64,000 nt of DNA from Toxoplasma gondii ME49 (lineage: Eukaryota > Apicomplexa > Conoidasida > Eucoccidiorida > Sarcocystidae), in contig NC_031474.1 of assembly GCF_000006565.2 (NCBI RefSeq), positions 2,329,662-2,393,661 on the forward strand, given 5' to 3'. The notes beneath the pieces were generated by a model that saw only the letters and a list, made by a program, of their open reading frames with translations, was not told where the DNA came from and did no database searches. Positions 23,421 to 35,700 of this stretch are shown here, piece by piece. Both the position numbers and the translations under genes were made by a program. How positions within the stretch are numbered: position 1 is the stretch's first letter; each line of letters opens with the position of its first letter.

Positions 23421-26400
23421 GGTCGATATCTGTGTAGTACACGAAAACTGGCAAATGTACTGGAAAAAATGAAGCCACCGTTTAGTGTGGGGGAGAGTGA
23501 GGGCACAGAGGACAATCAAAAAGTGCATCGTACCGTGCCGTAAGCGGGTTTGCTGCTCATGCTGCCCGCTGCGGTGTAAACACAAAACCGAAGGCGTACC
23601 CTGACTGGGAAAGGTGCTCCCTTGGCGTTTGCAGTTCCCGACAACAGGACGTGCCGCTGGCTCGAGCTAGCGCGTCGCTAGTTGAATATGGGTCGAGCTG
23701 GTCGCTGTGCACCGTCGCTGATCTTGGCCACTAGATTGGCACTGAAGAACGAACAAGCGAGGTCGCCAAGTGGATTAGCACAAGGGTGCTGAGTAGTTGG
23801 ACCTGAGACGAGGAAGATCTCCCCAGTTTCACCTTTGTTAACACAGAGAAACTAGTGCTTTTTGAATAGACCCACACTGACTACATCTATTGGATTACAA
23901 GCACGCGCCCCGCAGAGCACCATGTGACTTGAGGAAAGAACTCCAGCGATGGCTGTAGGATTCGTCACCCCTCATTTGCTTTCAAGCGGAATTTGAATGG
24001 ATATGCCCTGTGAGGGAACTTGTCACGGAAACTCACGCGACCTCTCATCACTTAAACCATGTTACCGTTATCTGCTGCCGAGGGGAGGAAGCACCTGAAC
24101 GCTTACAGGGGACCCTGAAGGATCAGTTGTCTTCGCAGCACCAAGCGCTTGTCCGAGCTCATTTTGTGTCGTGTCGACAGATAATGCTAGTCCTCGCCTT
24201 GATGCCGCAACCCTTGACGTTCAACAAACCACGAAAGGCCGACTCTGTACAGCCGGTGAGCATTCCACCGTGCTAGGGTCGTTTAGAGGAATCTTGATAA
24301 TGCTTTCGGCGGTTAGCAAATAGTGGGGGAGCGATGTCGGGCACGCCACTGTGGCCTTTGGCCACCGCCGCGTAGCGTTGTCGACGGTGTCGACGGGAAG
24401 GATGGAATGTTGTAGGCTGTTTCACCTGTGTGTCCGGCTATTAACATTCTGACCCTGCAGGGACGACGCGATGTTGACATGTTGGGTAACTAAGGGAGAC
24501 CGTTTTTCAGCTTTGTCCGGAGCAAGCTGCCCTGAGTTCCAGCGGCGCAATATGGGCACGGAGTGGTGACAGTGTACTACCACAGCTGTTCACCTTCAGC
24601 CTGAGATTTCAGTGACATGATATACGCGCCACCACGTCACTGAAACAGTTTCAACCGCCGAAACATTTCGTGTCAATGTAGACGACACAGACAGGATAAC
24701 CTGTCTCGGCGACAGTACGGCGCCAGTTATGATCCAAAGCCTACAACAATGCCTTCAACAGAGGACATCCGTAAATGCGCTCTACGCGCTATTAAAACAA
24801 CCGCAACTAGCAGTTGACGCAAAACGAGGAGGCGGTACACACGCATTTAAACACTCTGTCTACACATTTGTCGGTGTGTGACGTCCTCCTGTCTGAAGCT
24901 GGCAAGAAATGGATCTGCGACTGCTTGTGCACTCTTTGTGTCGATATGTCGCCTATTAAACACGATATTTCAGGAGGCACGTCCTGGTTGTTTACCATCG
25001 AACCACTGCTGGTAGAATTGTATCAGCTAGCGTCATTGTCTCTGAATCTCAATCATTGCTGACGGATTTCTGAAGCATCAGATTTCACGAGGCTGTCTTT
25101 GACTTCTATCTGAAGCGAAACCGAACGATGTTCCCAGAAAACGAGGTGTTGACCGTGAATCCTCGGCACAGCCTAGGACCCCATCGCTTTTACCTTTTCG
25201 TCTTCTCCGATTCTGAAGAACCACTACCCAGGAAATGAAATTTTAATGGGGGACGTACTCAGGCGGCAGCGGTCGATCCAATTTTTCTATGGAGCGTGTT
25301 GCATGTCACAGGATGCATAGGCGGCAGCAAAGGTGATGGTGGTATTGCCGGTAGTTCGGGGCATGCGCTGATGAACTCTTCAGAGTACAGCGTTTCCGGA
25401 GAAGAGGTTTCGATTAACGAAGAACGAGAATACATGCGCAAGTCCCAGAGTACGAAAGGCCAAACGACAGACAGAACGTACTGCCTTTGAAGACACACGA
25501 TTGAACGCAAGATGAACATTTGAAGGCCCCGACCCCGCGGAGGCTCAAAGCGTTTACCAGCAACGCCCGGGGTTTTCGCTTCAGAGAATTTCTACCTAAC
25601 TGCATGCCATCGTGACAAGAAGTCAGTTACCTGGTCCATATAGATTCACCGGCAATAGGGGAAACAAAAACCGGACTCACAGGAAACGCGCGAGTGAATG
25701 TAATTGAAAAACGCGTTTCATCTGCTTCCCAGAACAAGTCGCACAGGTAAGTCTATTCACGGTTGCTCTAGCAGAGAGCATCCGCCAGTTGACTTCCAGA
25801 ACAGATAGACACGACAACATGTGAACGAAAAACATCCAAATCCTCTCGATGACTTCCGGAAACTGAAGGTGATTGGCTGCACGCTTCGCCCTCTTCCCTC
25901 CACAAATGCAAAAAAGCTGACAGAGTAGTTTCAACCCTCTTCACAGCTTCAGCTTCATCGTCCCCAGGATAGGTGCACCTGGTGCCAGGAGTCGTGGCCA
26001 AGCCCTGCGACGTCCGATTAGGCTCTTATATCATCCCCACACGAAAACCCCTAGATCATCGGATGTGAGAGTATTGCAAGGAAAAATACGTTTCTCAAGG
26101 CAAGGAGTTTCGCCTCTTAGCTTCGTCGCTCAGTTCCTTTTCTCCCTCGCCCCCATGTGCCTGTACGCCTCGCATGATCACTGTGGCCGTCTGGCCACGC
26201 CGTTGCTTGATCCACATCCTATGCCACTCGCTTTCCTTGTCGTTCATCCGCTCCTCTGTCCACACGCACGGTTGCGTCCCTCCATAACAAAACCTAGAGG
26301 TCCCCCTCAGTTTGGTAAGACGTGACTGTCGCGAAACAGAAAGGATCGGAAAGCTGGTGAAGAGAAAGATGAGGGGAAAGAGACAACGGCCATGAAGACA

Positions 26401-26748
26401 GTAAAGGATCTAGAAGGCGAACTTTTGCCGTTCAGTGTGATAGTCATAACACAACTGTGGGTCACTGGTACAACAGAAAGTCATGTACCTCGTCCGGTCT
26501 CGTCTAGAAATGTGCAGGCGCCATCTCAACCGGTTTACTCCTTTCGTCTGTTCCCCTTTCCTCTCTGTACCACGCAACTGTTATCCCAAAGTCGCCTCGC
26601 CCGTCGGTCGTTGCTTGTTTCCTTCAGTTCTGATTTCTTGGTCTTCGGCGGGATTCCAATCTTCATGCTGATGGCTGTCCCGGCGCCACACTGAGGCTTA
26701 CTCTTGAAGAAGAAGCTGAAACTGCACGACCAGCAGGGATGGAGATGT
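23421..26748. other. 3.3-kb stretch downstream of the VPS13 gene
   Basis: The right end (roughly 26000-26748) should hold the 3' UTR of the giant minus-strand gene. No other gene is confidently seen. Minus frames at 25768-26001 and 25259-25519 have mildly coding-like composition, with a good donor-like CAG|GTAACT near 25630 between them. They could be exons of an unrecognised minus-strand gene, but there is no domain and no clear start. A perfect 10-bp inverted repeat lies at 24607-24645. Confidence 0.5.
24607..24645. other. Perfect 10-bp inverted repeat, 19-nt loop
   Basis: TTTCAGTGAC at 24607-24616 is matched by its exact reverse complement GTCACTGAAA at 24636-24645. No transcription unit is evident around it, so no function is proposed. 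Confidence 0.4.
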
Positions 26749-29700
26749 CTAACCGACGTCGACACTGTCGAAGAGAGAATGAACGGCTCCTATACATCTT
26801 TGACAGTGAACAGAGTGTTGCCGTTCTTCTGAGGCATTCAACAGTTCAGGCGTGCACGCATGAGACAAAGTCGAAACTGCTCCTAGAAAAGTGCCTAATG
26901 GCCGAGTGGCGAGGTGCACCATTTTGGCGCTCCCTGCTTTAATCAAATCCTTCCATCTTTTGTTTCCTTCTGGTCCCCTCTTTTCTAGTTCGATGGCGTC
27001 CGAATGACGCATTATCGCAGGCCACCTGCACTGTCCATCTGTTTCATCGCCCGTGTCTTCGTGGGTACCGAGGTTCACCATGCCCATTCGGCTAGCTATC
27101 CTCACTGTTGGTTGACGCCGTGGTATGAACGGATCGCTGCCAGAAGGAGGGAACGCAAAATGGCTCTCATTGTCTGAAACGTCTTCGACACCTAGGAAGT
27201 CCTTCTCTTTGTCCACTGTCCTCTGGGGGAGATTATGACGCACAGCATCCGCAAAAGCGCCTATAGTAGATAATCCCACACCTAGGGCGTGCAGGCAAAA
27301 TTTTTCTGCGGCACCCAACGCGCCAAGTTGAGGCTCACGAGAATCCGCTGGGGAGTAACGAAGCCGGCCAATGATACACGCGAAAGCTTCTCTGACGCGT
27401 CTTGCTGCCTCTTTCGGATTCCCCAGGAGATGAAGGGATGTAAAGAGGGAAGGAAGACGAAGCAGTATGAGAGCACTGTAGTGTGCCAACAACTCCTGAA
27501 TCACGACGGATGGTGGAGCCACGGCCCGACGCAGAGAGAGGCGAGGCAAATCAAGAGAAAGCGAAGAAAACGAAATGTATACGGCCGAGGTCAAGCGCCC
27601 AGACACTTCTAGAGGGATGCACGATACATAAATAGAGTGGGCGACTAGTAAATCGAAGACAGAAGAAGAGGCAGAGAGAGACGGTCGCGGCGACGAAGCG
27701 AAGGCAGCAGGAAGAGAGTGAAGATCAGTAGGGACGACCCAGAAAGAGGAAAGGAACGATTCATTGTGATCCATACTCAGCTGCCGCCCAATCAACGCAC
27801 GCTTCCAAGATGAGCGAAATGTGTGCGGAGATCGAACAATGCAGAACGCATTGCCGTAGGAGAGCGAACGAGGTAATGCATTAAGAGAATGAAAAGGGCA
27901 AGAGGCATAACAGCACGAAGGTAGATTTGCAGCCGTGGTGTGAGTGGCCTCCTTCACAGATAAAGAGTATTTGGAGCACCAAAAACTGGACACATCGACA
28001 CGCAGAAGAGGGCGCAGCCTTTTTGTATATGACATAAGAAGGCGCAGAAGGTGATCATCTACTCTGACGACGATTAGGCCAGCCGGCTGTTGTTCAGTCA
28101 TGTCTTTTTCTCCTCGTTTTGTTTCTCTCCACGCCGTCTGTCTCTCGCCTACGCGAAGACGAACAGTCATGCCTAGGCAAGTCGGCGAAACATCGGAGGT
28201 CTTTCCGCTCTGACCTTCTTGTTCCCCATTAAACAAGCCGATCGACTCAGACGCACTGCGGAATGCAACAAACAGTGCAAGGGCAGGGGATGAGAGCACT
28301 TGCCGAAAAAAAGAGGACGACCGTGGATCGGTGAGCTCCCCGGTCGTAGAGGCGGCGAAGATTTGAACGCCTAGAGACGAGAGAGAGGCGAAGTGACTAA
28401 TGCGTTGGGCTCGCGACCACAACGAAGGCCAGAAAGAGAAACGCTCGCAAGTCCAAGTCGCATAAAACAAATTGGTGAGGTGGATAACCGAGACGTTTTT
28501 TCCCACACGCCAGCTGTCAACGGTGACATCTCCCTCTCCCTTCTTATTAACCACCACCTCCGATGATGATGTCACAAGAAGAAAATGTCCCACCAGTTCG
28601 CAAATCGATATCTCGCACTGGAACTGACGCTTCCAGCTACTGTGCGAACGCTCGATGTAATGTGAAAGCAGAGCAACTGAAAATTCCTTCGAGGTGCAGA
28701 AAGTGCTGTTGTTCCCTTCTCTTCCCTGTCGCCGCATCTCCTTTTCTTCCTCGTCTCCCTCGTTCCCTACTCTTTCTCCTGAGTCCGGCCTTGTTCGTGG
28801 AGCCTGGGGGCCACGGCCCTTTTTCATCTCGCTTGCTCGCGGCCCTCCCTGGCGAAGTAATGAAGCCAGCGTCTCTCTGGTTACAATGCGCTTCACAGCA
28901 TCTTCCCAGGAACGAATAACGTTAAGAAGGAACACCTCAAGGGTCGGTGCTCCCGTAGCAGATTCAGTGTCAAATGACATTCCCACCAACGACTGCACCC
29001 CAGAGGAAACCTTAGACACTTGCCGGCTTTCGTTTTTCTCCTGTCTTTCAGGGAAACTCGCAGACCCGACTTCGCCTCCCTCCTCCCGCACTGCATTCCT
29101 TGCATTCGGTGACCGTGTTCTGGCATTGCCGGTCGCGAGAATTAGAGAAGGGATATGATGGCGATAGGAGGGGAACAACAGTGGTGATGGTGTCGAAGTT
29201 GACACGGGACCTTTGAGAGACGAAAACGTCGAGGTAGGGTGCATCGCGGCTTGCCAAACGAGCGGTGCTGGGAGAGTAACGAAATCGCATATTAGGCATG
29301 TATTTGTACCGGTGTACTCCGTTCTGACAATTATACAACCGCCTAATGACTCTTCCTCTGAAGGAGCCATGTCGAGGTAGGGCAGCAGCTGGGGCGGGAG
29401 CAACAGCGATCGCGAACCTATTCCCTTCATGCTCTTCAGAAGTTGGCATCGCTGCTGCTTATGACCACCTTGCGACTGCCGAGACATAGATGGGAATGAA
29501 GATGCTGAAGCGCGAGGTGGCGATAGGGATCGTTTTCTTAAATCCGTTTGAGATAAGTAGGAACACGAGTTTGTCAGGGGCGGACAGACCGCTGACACGA
29601 CGTCTGACGTAGACGACGACACCGGCAAGTACGGAGAGGATACAATCGGCCTAGCCTGATACCGCTGGAGGAAGGTGTGGAGAAAAGAAAGAAATGCATC

Positions 29701-32700
29701 AGGAAGAGTGGAAACAAGGAAGCGTTGCGTAGAGGAAGAGCAGAGCGGGAGAAACGGAGACCAGAATCCAATAACGGAAGACGATCCGTGAAGTAAAGGA
29801 GGAAGTGTGGACGAGAGCTGAGACATAAAACCCTCATTGGTTGAGCAGGAACTAGAAGGTCTGGATACATACGATGATGGCGCTGTGACAACAAGGACAA
29901 CAAGAACAGAGCGAGGTCGTGCGAGACAACATAGAGTACACCGGGAAGACATTGTTAAAGGGAATACAGTTCACCTGGGTTCCACCACGGCAGCCGACAT
30001 ATGAAGAACTCTGGTGCTGCGCGTACATGAAATAGGCGCCAATCGCGACCGTCACCGCCACCCTTTGATGGCACTACAAGTCGATATCATCAGAGCAGTC
30101 TAGCTGATCCTGTCCGCTATATATTAGTCAGCCGCCAATTGGTAAATGGGGGAAAAGCTGGATAGGCGTTACCGTTTGTCTGTTGACTAATCCACACAGA
30201 CCACAGCGTTTTCGGCGACATATAATTACATAGGACCTTAACATGGGTCATAGTCTGTGGTCCCTAGCTGGCCATTCGACACTTTGCATTCAGTGAGGTG
30301 TCAGCGCATATGTGCATCTCTCTTCCGGGGGAAGACGCAACGGTTCTGCTACTTCAGTTTCGTTCAGTTGCTGCAGCTTTTTGAACTCATAACGGAGCGG
30401 ACAGGGGTCAGGCACATGGCGGAGTTGGGTGCACATAGCGCACTGCTGATCTGAGGTAGCATACCAATCGTATGCTCGTTTTCACTTGTTGTTGGCGAGT
30501 GTCTGCCTCTTAGAACCTTCGGCTTACCCTCAGATGACGGGAACGACTCTCGGTCCACAATCGCACATATTCGGAGACCTATAGTGCTCTGCAAGCCCGA
30601 GCGTGCGTTACACGCGCCGCGCGAAAGCTGCCCAGCCTCGCGGGAGTCCTGACAACAACCTCCAATCGTGAGTGCTTCTGTCCGTCCTCCGATGTGGCTC
30701 GCAGCATCGTCGGTGCTGGACTCGTCTCCGCTTATATCGCTTGCACCGCACGGTGGACGCGCGAACTCATGCGCCAGCCGCTCCTCCAATGAAGCGTGAG
30801 ACACGCTATTACTATTCGAAGTAGTGCAGCAATCCGGTGCCGCCGTGGGCTCTGCCCTTGGCTCCTCAGCATTTCGCTTTCGTGGAATGCATGGAGCGTT
30901 TGTCTCGCTTTCCTTCTTGAACGCATCTAAGTCGAGGCCAACTGGCTCCTTCGGGTTACCCGGGTTTTGCACGTCGCCAGGCGGAAACGTTTCGGTATTG
31001 CTAGAGTCATCAAAAATGCGAAATGAGCGGAGCGTGGAGCAGGGGAGTTTTGCTTGCTCACCGGGAGGAATAGGGATCTCCAGCACAGGTACGCTGGGGA
31101 GAAGTGCAGACTGTGACGCCTTCCGGTGTTCTCCTGCACTGTAGAACGTCCTCGAGAAATTGCCCCCTTCTCCTTCGTCGTCTTCTCGCCGTATGCGTCT
31201 GCTTCCGTCGCTGCTGTGCCTCTTCTGCACTTTACTTCCCAGGCGTTCGAGAGACCGGGAAAACAAAGTATCCTTCGAGACTCGCCCCCTTTGCCAGACA
31301 AGGAGAGAGGAGAGAGCTAGACGAAACGGCGTGCGGTTGATAACCGTGACTGGAGAAGGTGATGGGGAAGAAAAGACGTCGATGAGAATTTCCCCAGATG
31401 TACGGAGCAAACCAAAACTAAAACTGATAAGCTCTGTGCATGATGGATGATTCACCTGCGTCTGAAATGGGAGCGTTGCTTCCCACAGAGCAGGAAGAAG
31501 ATTCATGTTAACTGGTGCGCCTTCAAACGGACGAGAGGCCGGAAACGAAGAGGCTGAATACGAACAGAGCCACGACCGTCTAACGAGGAGGAGGGCATCT
31601 CGAACACACCCGCCGGCAACCCAAATTGGTTGCGTATTCTTCGGCCCAGCTCCGTCGCTTTTTTCTTGTGCGCTGTCCGCTCTGGGCCAAGGCACACCAC
31701 CTAAGCCCAGACCTTCCCGAAAGCGTAGCGAGACACTCGGCGTCCACAGAAGAGGCAGACGGATGTGCGCAGCTCGCAAACAACTGACGTCCTCTCCACC
31801 ACCTCTACCTGTTGCATTCGCTGAAGCCAACGGAGAGAGATTATACGACGAAGGGCAATGCGAAGCAGCCGAAATCGATCGCGTGACGATTCGTGAAGAA
31901 GAGGAGAAAGCGCAAGGGAGGGACGAATGAGGTGTGCCAGCAGAAGAAAGGGACGAGGGAAGCAAACCGCGGGCAACAGAATGACACGTTTTTCCGGAAT
32001 CCGCAAGATGGAGTGAAGCCGCACGTCGAAGTGACGACTGCTTTTGCATTTTGGTGCCATCATGCATGAATTCAGTGCCGGCAACCGAAGAGTCTGGAGA
32101 AAGCAAAGAGCCTGTTAGATCTGCAACATGCAGTTGCAAAGGGACATCGGCAAACAGGCGATCCCAGTCATCCTCCGCCTGTGCCTCTTGCACGCCCGAA
32201 TGGAAAAGAGGGGACAAGGGAGACGGACGCACATCCGAGCCAGTCGACCAGAACGAGGGTGACCATCGTTCACCATCAACTGGAACCGCAGCTCGTCGGT
32301 TCGCGCCAGAGGCAACGATGTCTCGAAGAACCGGAAGCTGCCCTTTGTGGCCACAAAGACGTACACCTAGGCTGTGCATGATGGCTGCCGCTGCAAACGG
32401 AAAAATGCAGATCGCAACCCCGTCCTCGCTTCTCCTCTGTACTCCGAACGCTTTCTCTTCTTTTGTTCCCTCTCGCGACGAACGTAGAGACAAGGCAGCT
32501 GATGCCGTGCCGGCGGGTGGGCAAACAGACAAGCCTGGTCCAAGAGTGCAGCGGAAAGCCTCCTGTCCAATCGTCTGAAGATGGTCGCGACTCGGCGTCC
32601 TCGTAGTGGTGGGATCCGCGTCAATTGAGGGACGAAACGTCGGCTCTGAAAACACCAGACTCTGAGGGGAAGCTGAGCAAGCGATGGCGTGATATGTGGC

Positions 32701-35700
32701 AAGCGCACGAGGGTCCACAATAACAGTAGCTGGTTGCGCTCGAGACGTTGCCGATCCAAAATCAGCGGAGCACAACGGCTGTTCGCGCCTCTCTCCGTCG
32801 CCCCCGTTTCCTAGTAAGCTCTGGCGTTGCTCGCTGGACAATGGTGTTGAGGGCACCAGATGTGACGTGGACGCTCCTAGGTGGCCCAATCCATTCTTAA
32901 CTTCTTGACTTGGGGTCAACGCCCCACTGCCGCCTAAAGCGATGCCAAGGGTGTACGGGGTCCCGTTGCGAAAACGGACAGGCGGGCAGATGTCCACAAC
33001 AACAACCGGGTGACAGGCTTCGTAAGATGGAGAAAGATGGCGTACATGGACTAGAAAAGATGCACACGGAAGGGACGCGACGCATCGCCTCTCACATGAT
33101 GGAGAGCATAACGAGTACGTGGAGACTGATTGAGTATCGGGAGAGCCCCTCACAGTTTCTTGACACCGGTGATACTCGGGATGGTTGCAGAACAGTGGCG
33201 GCTGTTCACTCGTCCCGCCGTGGGTACAGCCAGACGAGGACAAGAGCGGAACAGTCACTCGAGTAGTTTCTCGAACTGCACAGATTTGGAGCGTCTGCGT
33301 CCAGAAGACCGACGCTTCCGCTGCCTTCAGCTTGACGGCAGTCGGCGGACGCTGAACCGTTCCATAATCATTTGCTGGTGTCACCCGATTCAGCACATTG
33401 TCTTCTGGTGGTTGCTCCATCTGTGGCTTGCCTTGACTCCAGCAATACGCCGCTGCTTCAGGCGAAGGTGCGAGGGGAACGTCCGAGTGCTCCGGACCTG
33501 CTGCCTGACTCCCGTCTAGTTCCACCTCTGCTTGCTGGCACTGTGGAGGTAAAGACTCCGGAAGAGACGATGGCAGACAGCCAGCGAGTGGAAAGCGAGG
33601 CAGAGAAACACCAAAGAAGGCTGTAAGAGGAAGATTCGGATCACCTTGCATGCAGCTCAATTCTGTAGAGTACACAACTGCACACGAGGACGAGGGCTGG
33701 GGCAGCAGCACGGATGAGGGCGGATGTTCCTCTACAAGAGCCTTTTTGCGTGTGCACGTTTCGCACGGTCCGGCCTCCTGCATTCCTTTCTTCTTGCCTT
33801 CCATTGCGCCCAAGAAGAAATGCTGAGAGCAAGATGAAGATGCTGGGGCGAACGATGGAGGGATAAAGAGAGTGAACCCAGAAACGCCACGCAGAGCAAG
33901 GCCGAGGGGGGAAAAATTGCGAATGATCCACGGCGCACTGAGATAGCAGCGAAGCGGGCGCAGAGATGACGAACAGAACACGGACCTGCATAGCAGCTGA
34001 TATCTTCGCGGCTTGTTCGACGATAGAGAATCACGCAACGAAACCGGAGCGGGTTTGGCGCAAGAAGCTTCCTCCTCCATCTGCTCGGTGTGTCGTTTCA
34101 GTTGGCCGGCAGAAGATTGAGAAGAAGACCAGCGAGAGGGCGATGAAGAAGGAGAAGCTGTTGTATTGAAAGATAAGATTTCTGATGTCTGGAAAAATAA
34201 TGCTGATGAACGCGTCTGTGGAATGTCAGTGCTGGCCGCATACCGGTTTGCCGCAGCAATCGAATAAGGCGAAAAGGAACACGAGGACGCGGACAGTGAT
34301 GCCTGCGACCCGCCGCACGGCGAAGGACGGTCGAATGGTCTGAGCGAACCGGCTGTAGATTCGCATTCGAGCAAAGCCGCACTCACCGGGGGCCTCCCAC
34401 CTTCTCGATCAGACGTGTAAGAAAACGACGCAAAAGAGCTTGTAGTAGCGAAGGAAGTATACGGCGACATGGGATGCGGGGAGGGCTCGAACAGAAAGAA
34501 GCGTAGACTACGTGAAGAACCTTCTTCATCGGGTGTGTCTTCCAGGGGGATGTCGACCTGAAAAGGGGTCGAACGCAAGATTTATGTGATGTGGAAGTAA
34601 CTGCGGATAGGGGCGCGTAGCAACTGACAGTGAACAGTTACAGAACGCAGCCTATACGTGACGTGAAATAGAAAAACAGTGTGCGGGTCTGTGCAGTTGC
34701 TGGTGTACACACGTAAGAATACAAACGACAATATCCAAAGTAGAGTACCTAACGGCAGGGGCGATAAACAATTACGGATGCATTCGTGGAACAGCACGAA
34801 ACAAACCCCAACCATACAGGAACACGCCGTTCGAAACAGGATGGAAACAAAGGAAGGAGAAGTTACGGAAGCAACATTTGCAAAGGCGGCGAGCAAGTGA
34901 GCGGACAATCAAAATCACTGTACGGAGAGGAAAGAGGGAACACGCAGAAAGCAGATGCTTCTTTACCGAATTGCAATGCAGGAGAAGGCTGGGGTACAAC
35001 CGGCAACGCCTTTACAGTCCGCTGGGGGAAGAGAGCGAGCAGATATTTTGATGGAGATTGAGGCAAAAAGATTGACACCGGCGGTAAAAAACATGGACGC
35101 AGAGTACATCTCTATCCCTACCTCATTTGTTTCCCAAGGCCTAAGAAGTGTTGTGCCTCCGAAGCCTTCGATGACACAACAGAGGTCACAGTCAGAAGCG
35201 TTCACGACCTGTAGACCGGGGGAAATGAAGACGACGCGAGGAAAGCAAGCCGCACCCGGCCAGTGATGTGTCGACAATTTCAGAGGACTTTGAGACCTCT
35301 TCGCCTCACTGGTTGTCTCTCTCTGCCAGCTGACGCTGTGTTCCGATAGAGGTAGGAACTCTTCCAAATCGTGGACGGAACAGTACACGGCAATGTTTCT
35401 TCTCCCTGCCTCTGTCCCGCACGTCGGTCTTCGGGCACACGCTGAGTGTACACCGTCGTCCGTATTGCCCTTCGCTGATTCTCCAGCAAGTTTATTCTTG
35501 TCTACCCAGCATGCAGAACACGAAGTAGGACCACGCCAGACCGGTACGTCTAAGTGCCCACAACGAAAAGGGACGAACTGGCAGGGACCTGAAGAGCACC
35601 CGTGTCCTTCGGCTTTCCGTCCTTTGGACTCGGCGGTCAATTGCCTTCGCCACCAAGACGCCCGTGGGCGAGCCGTATCGGTGGATGCGATATCCGCGGT

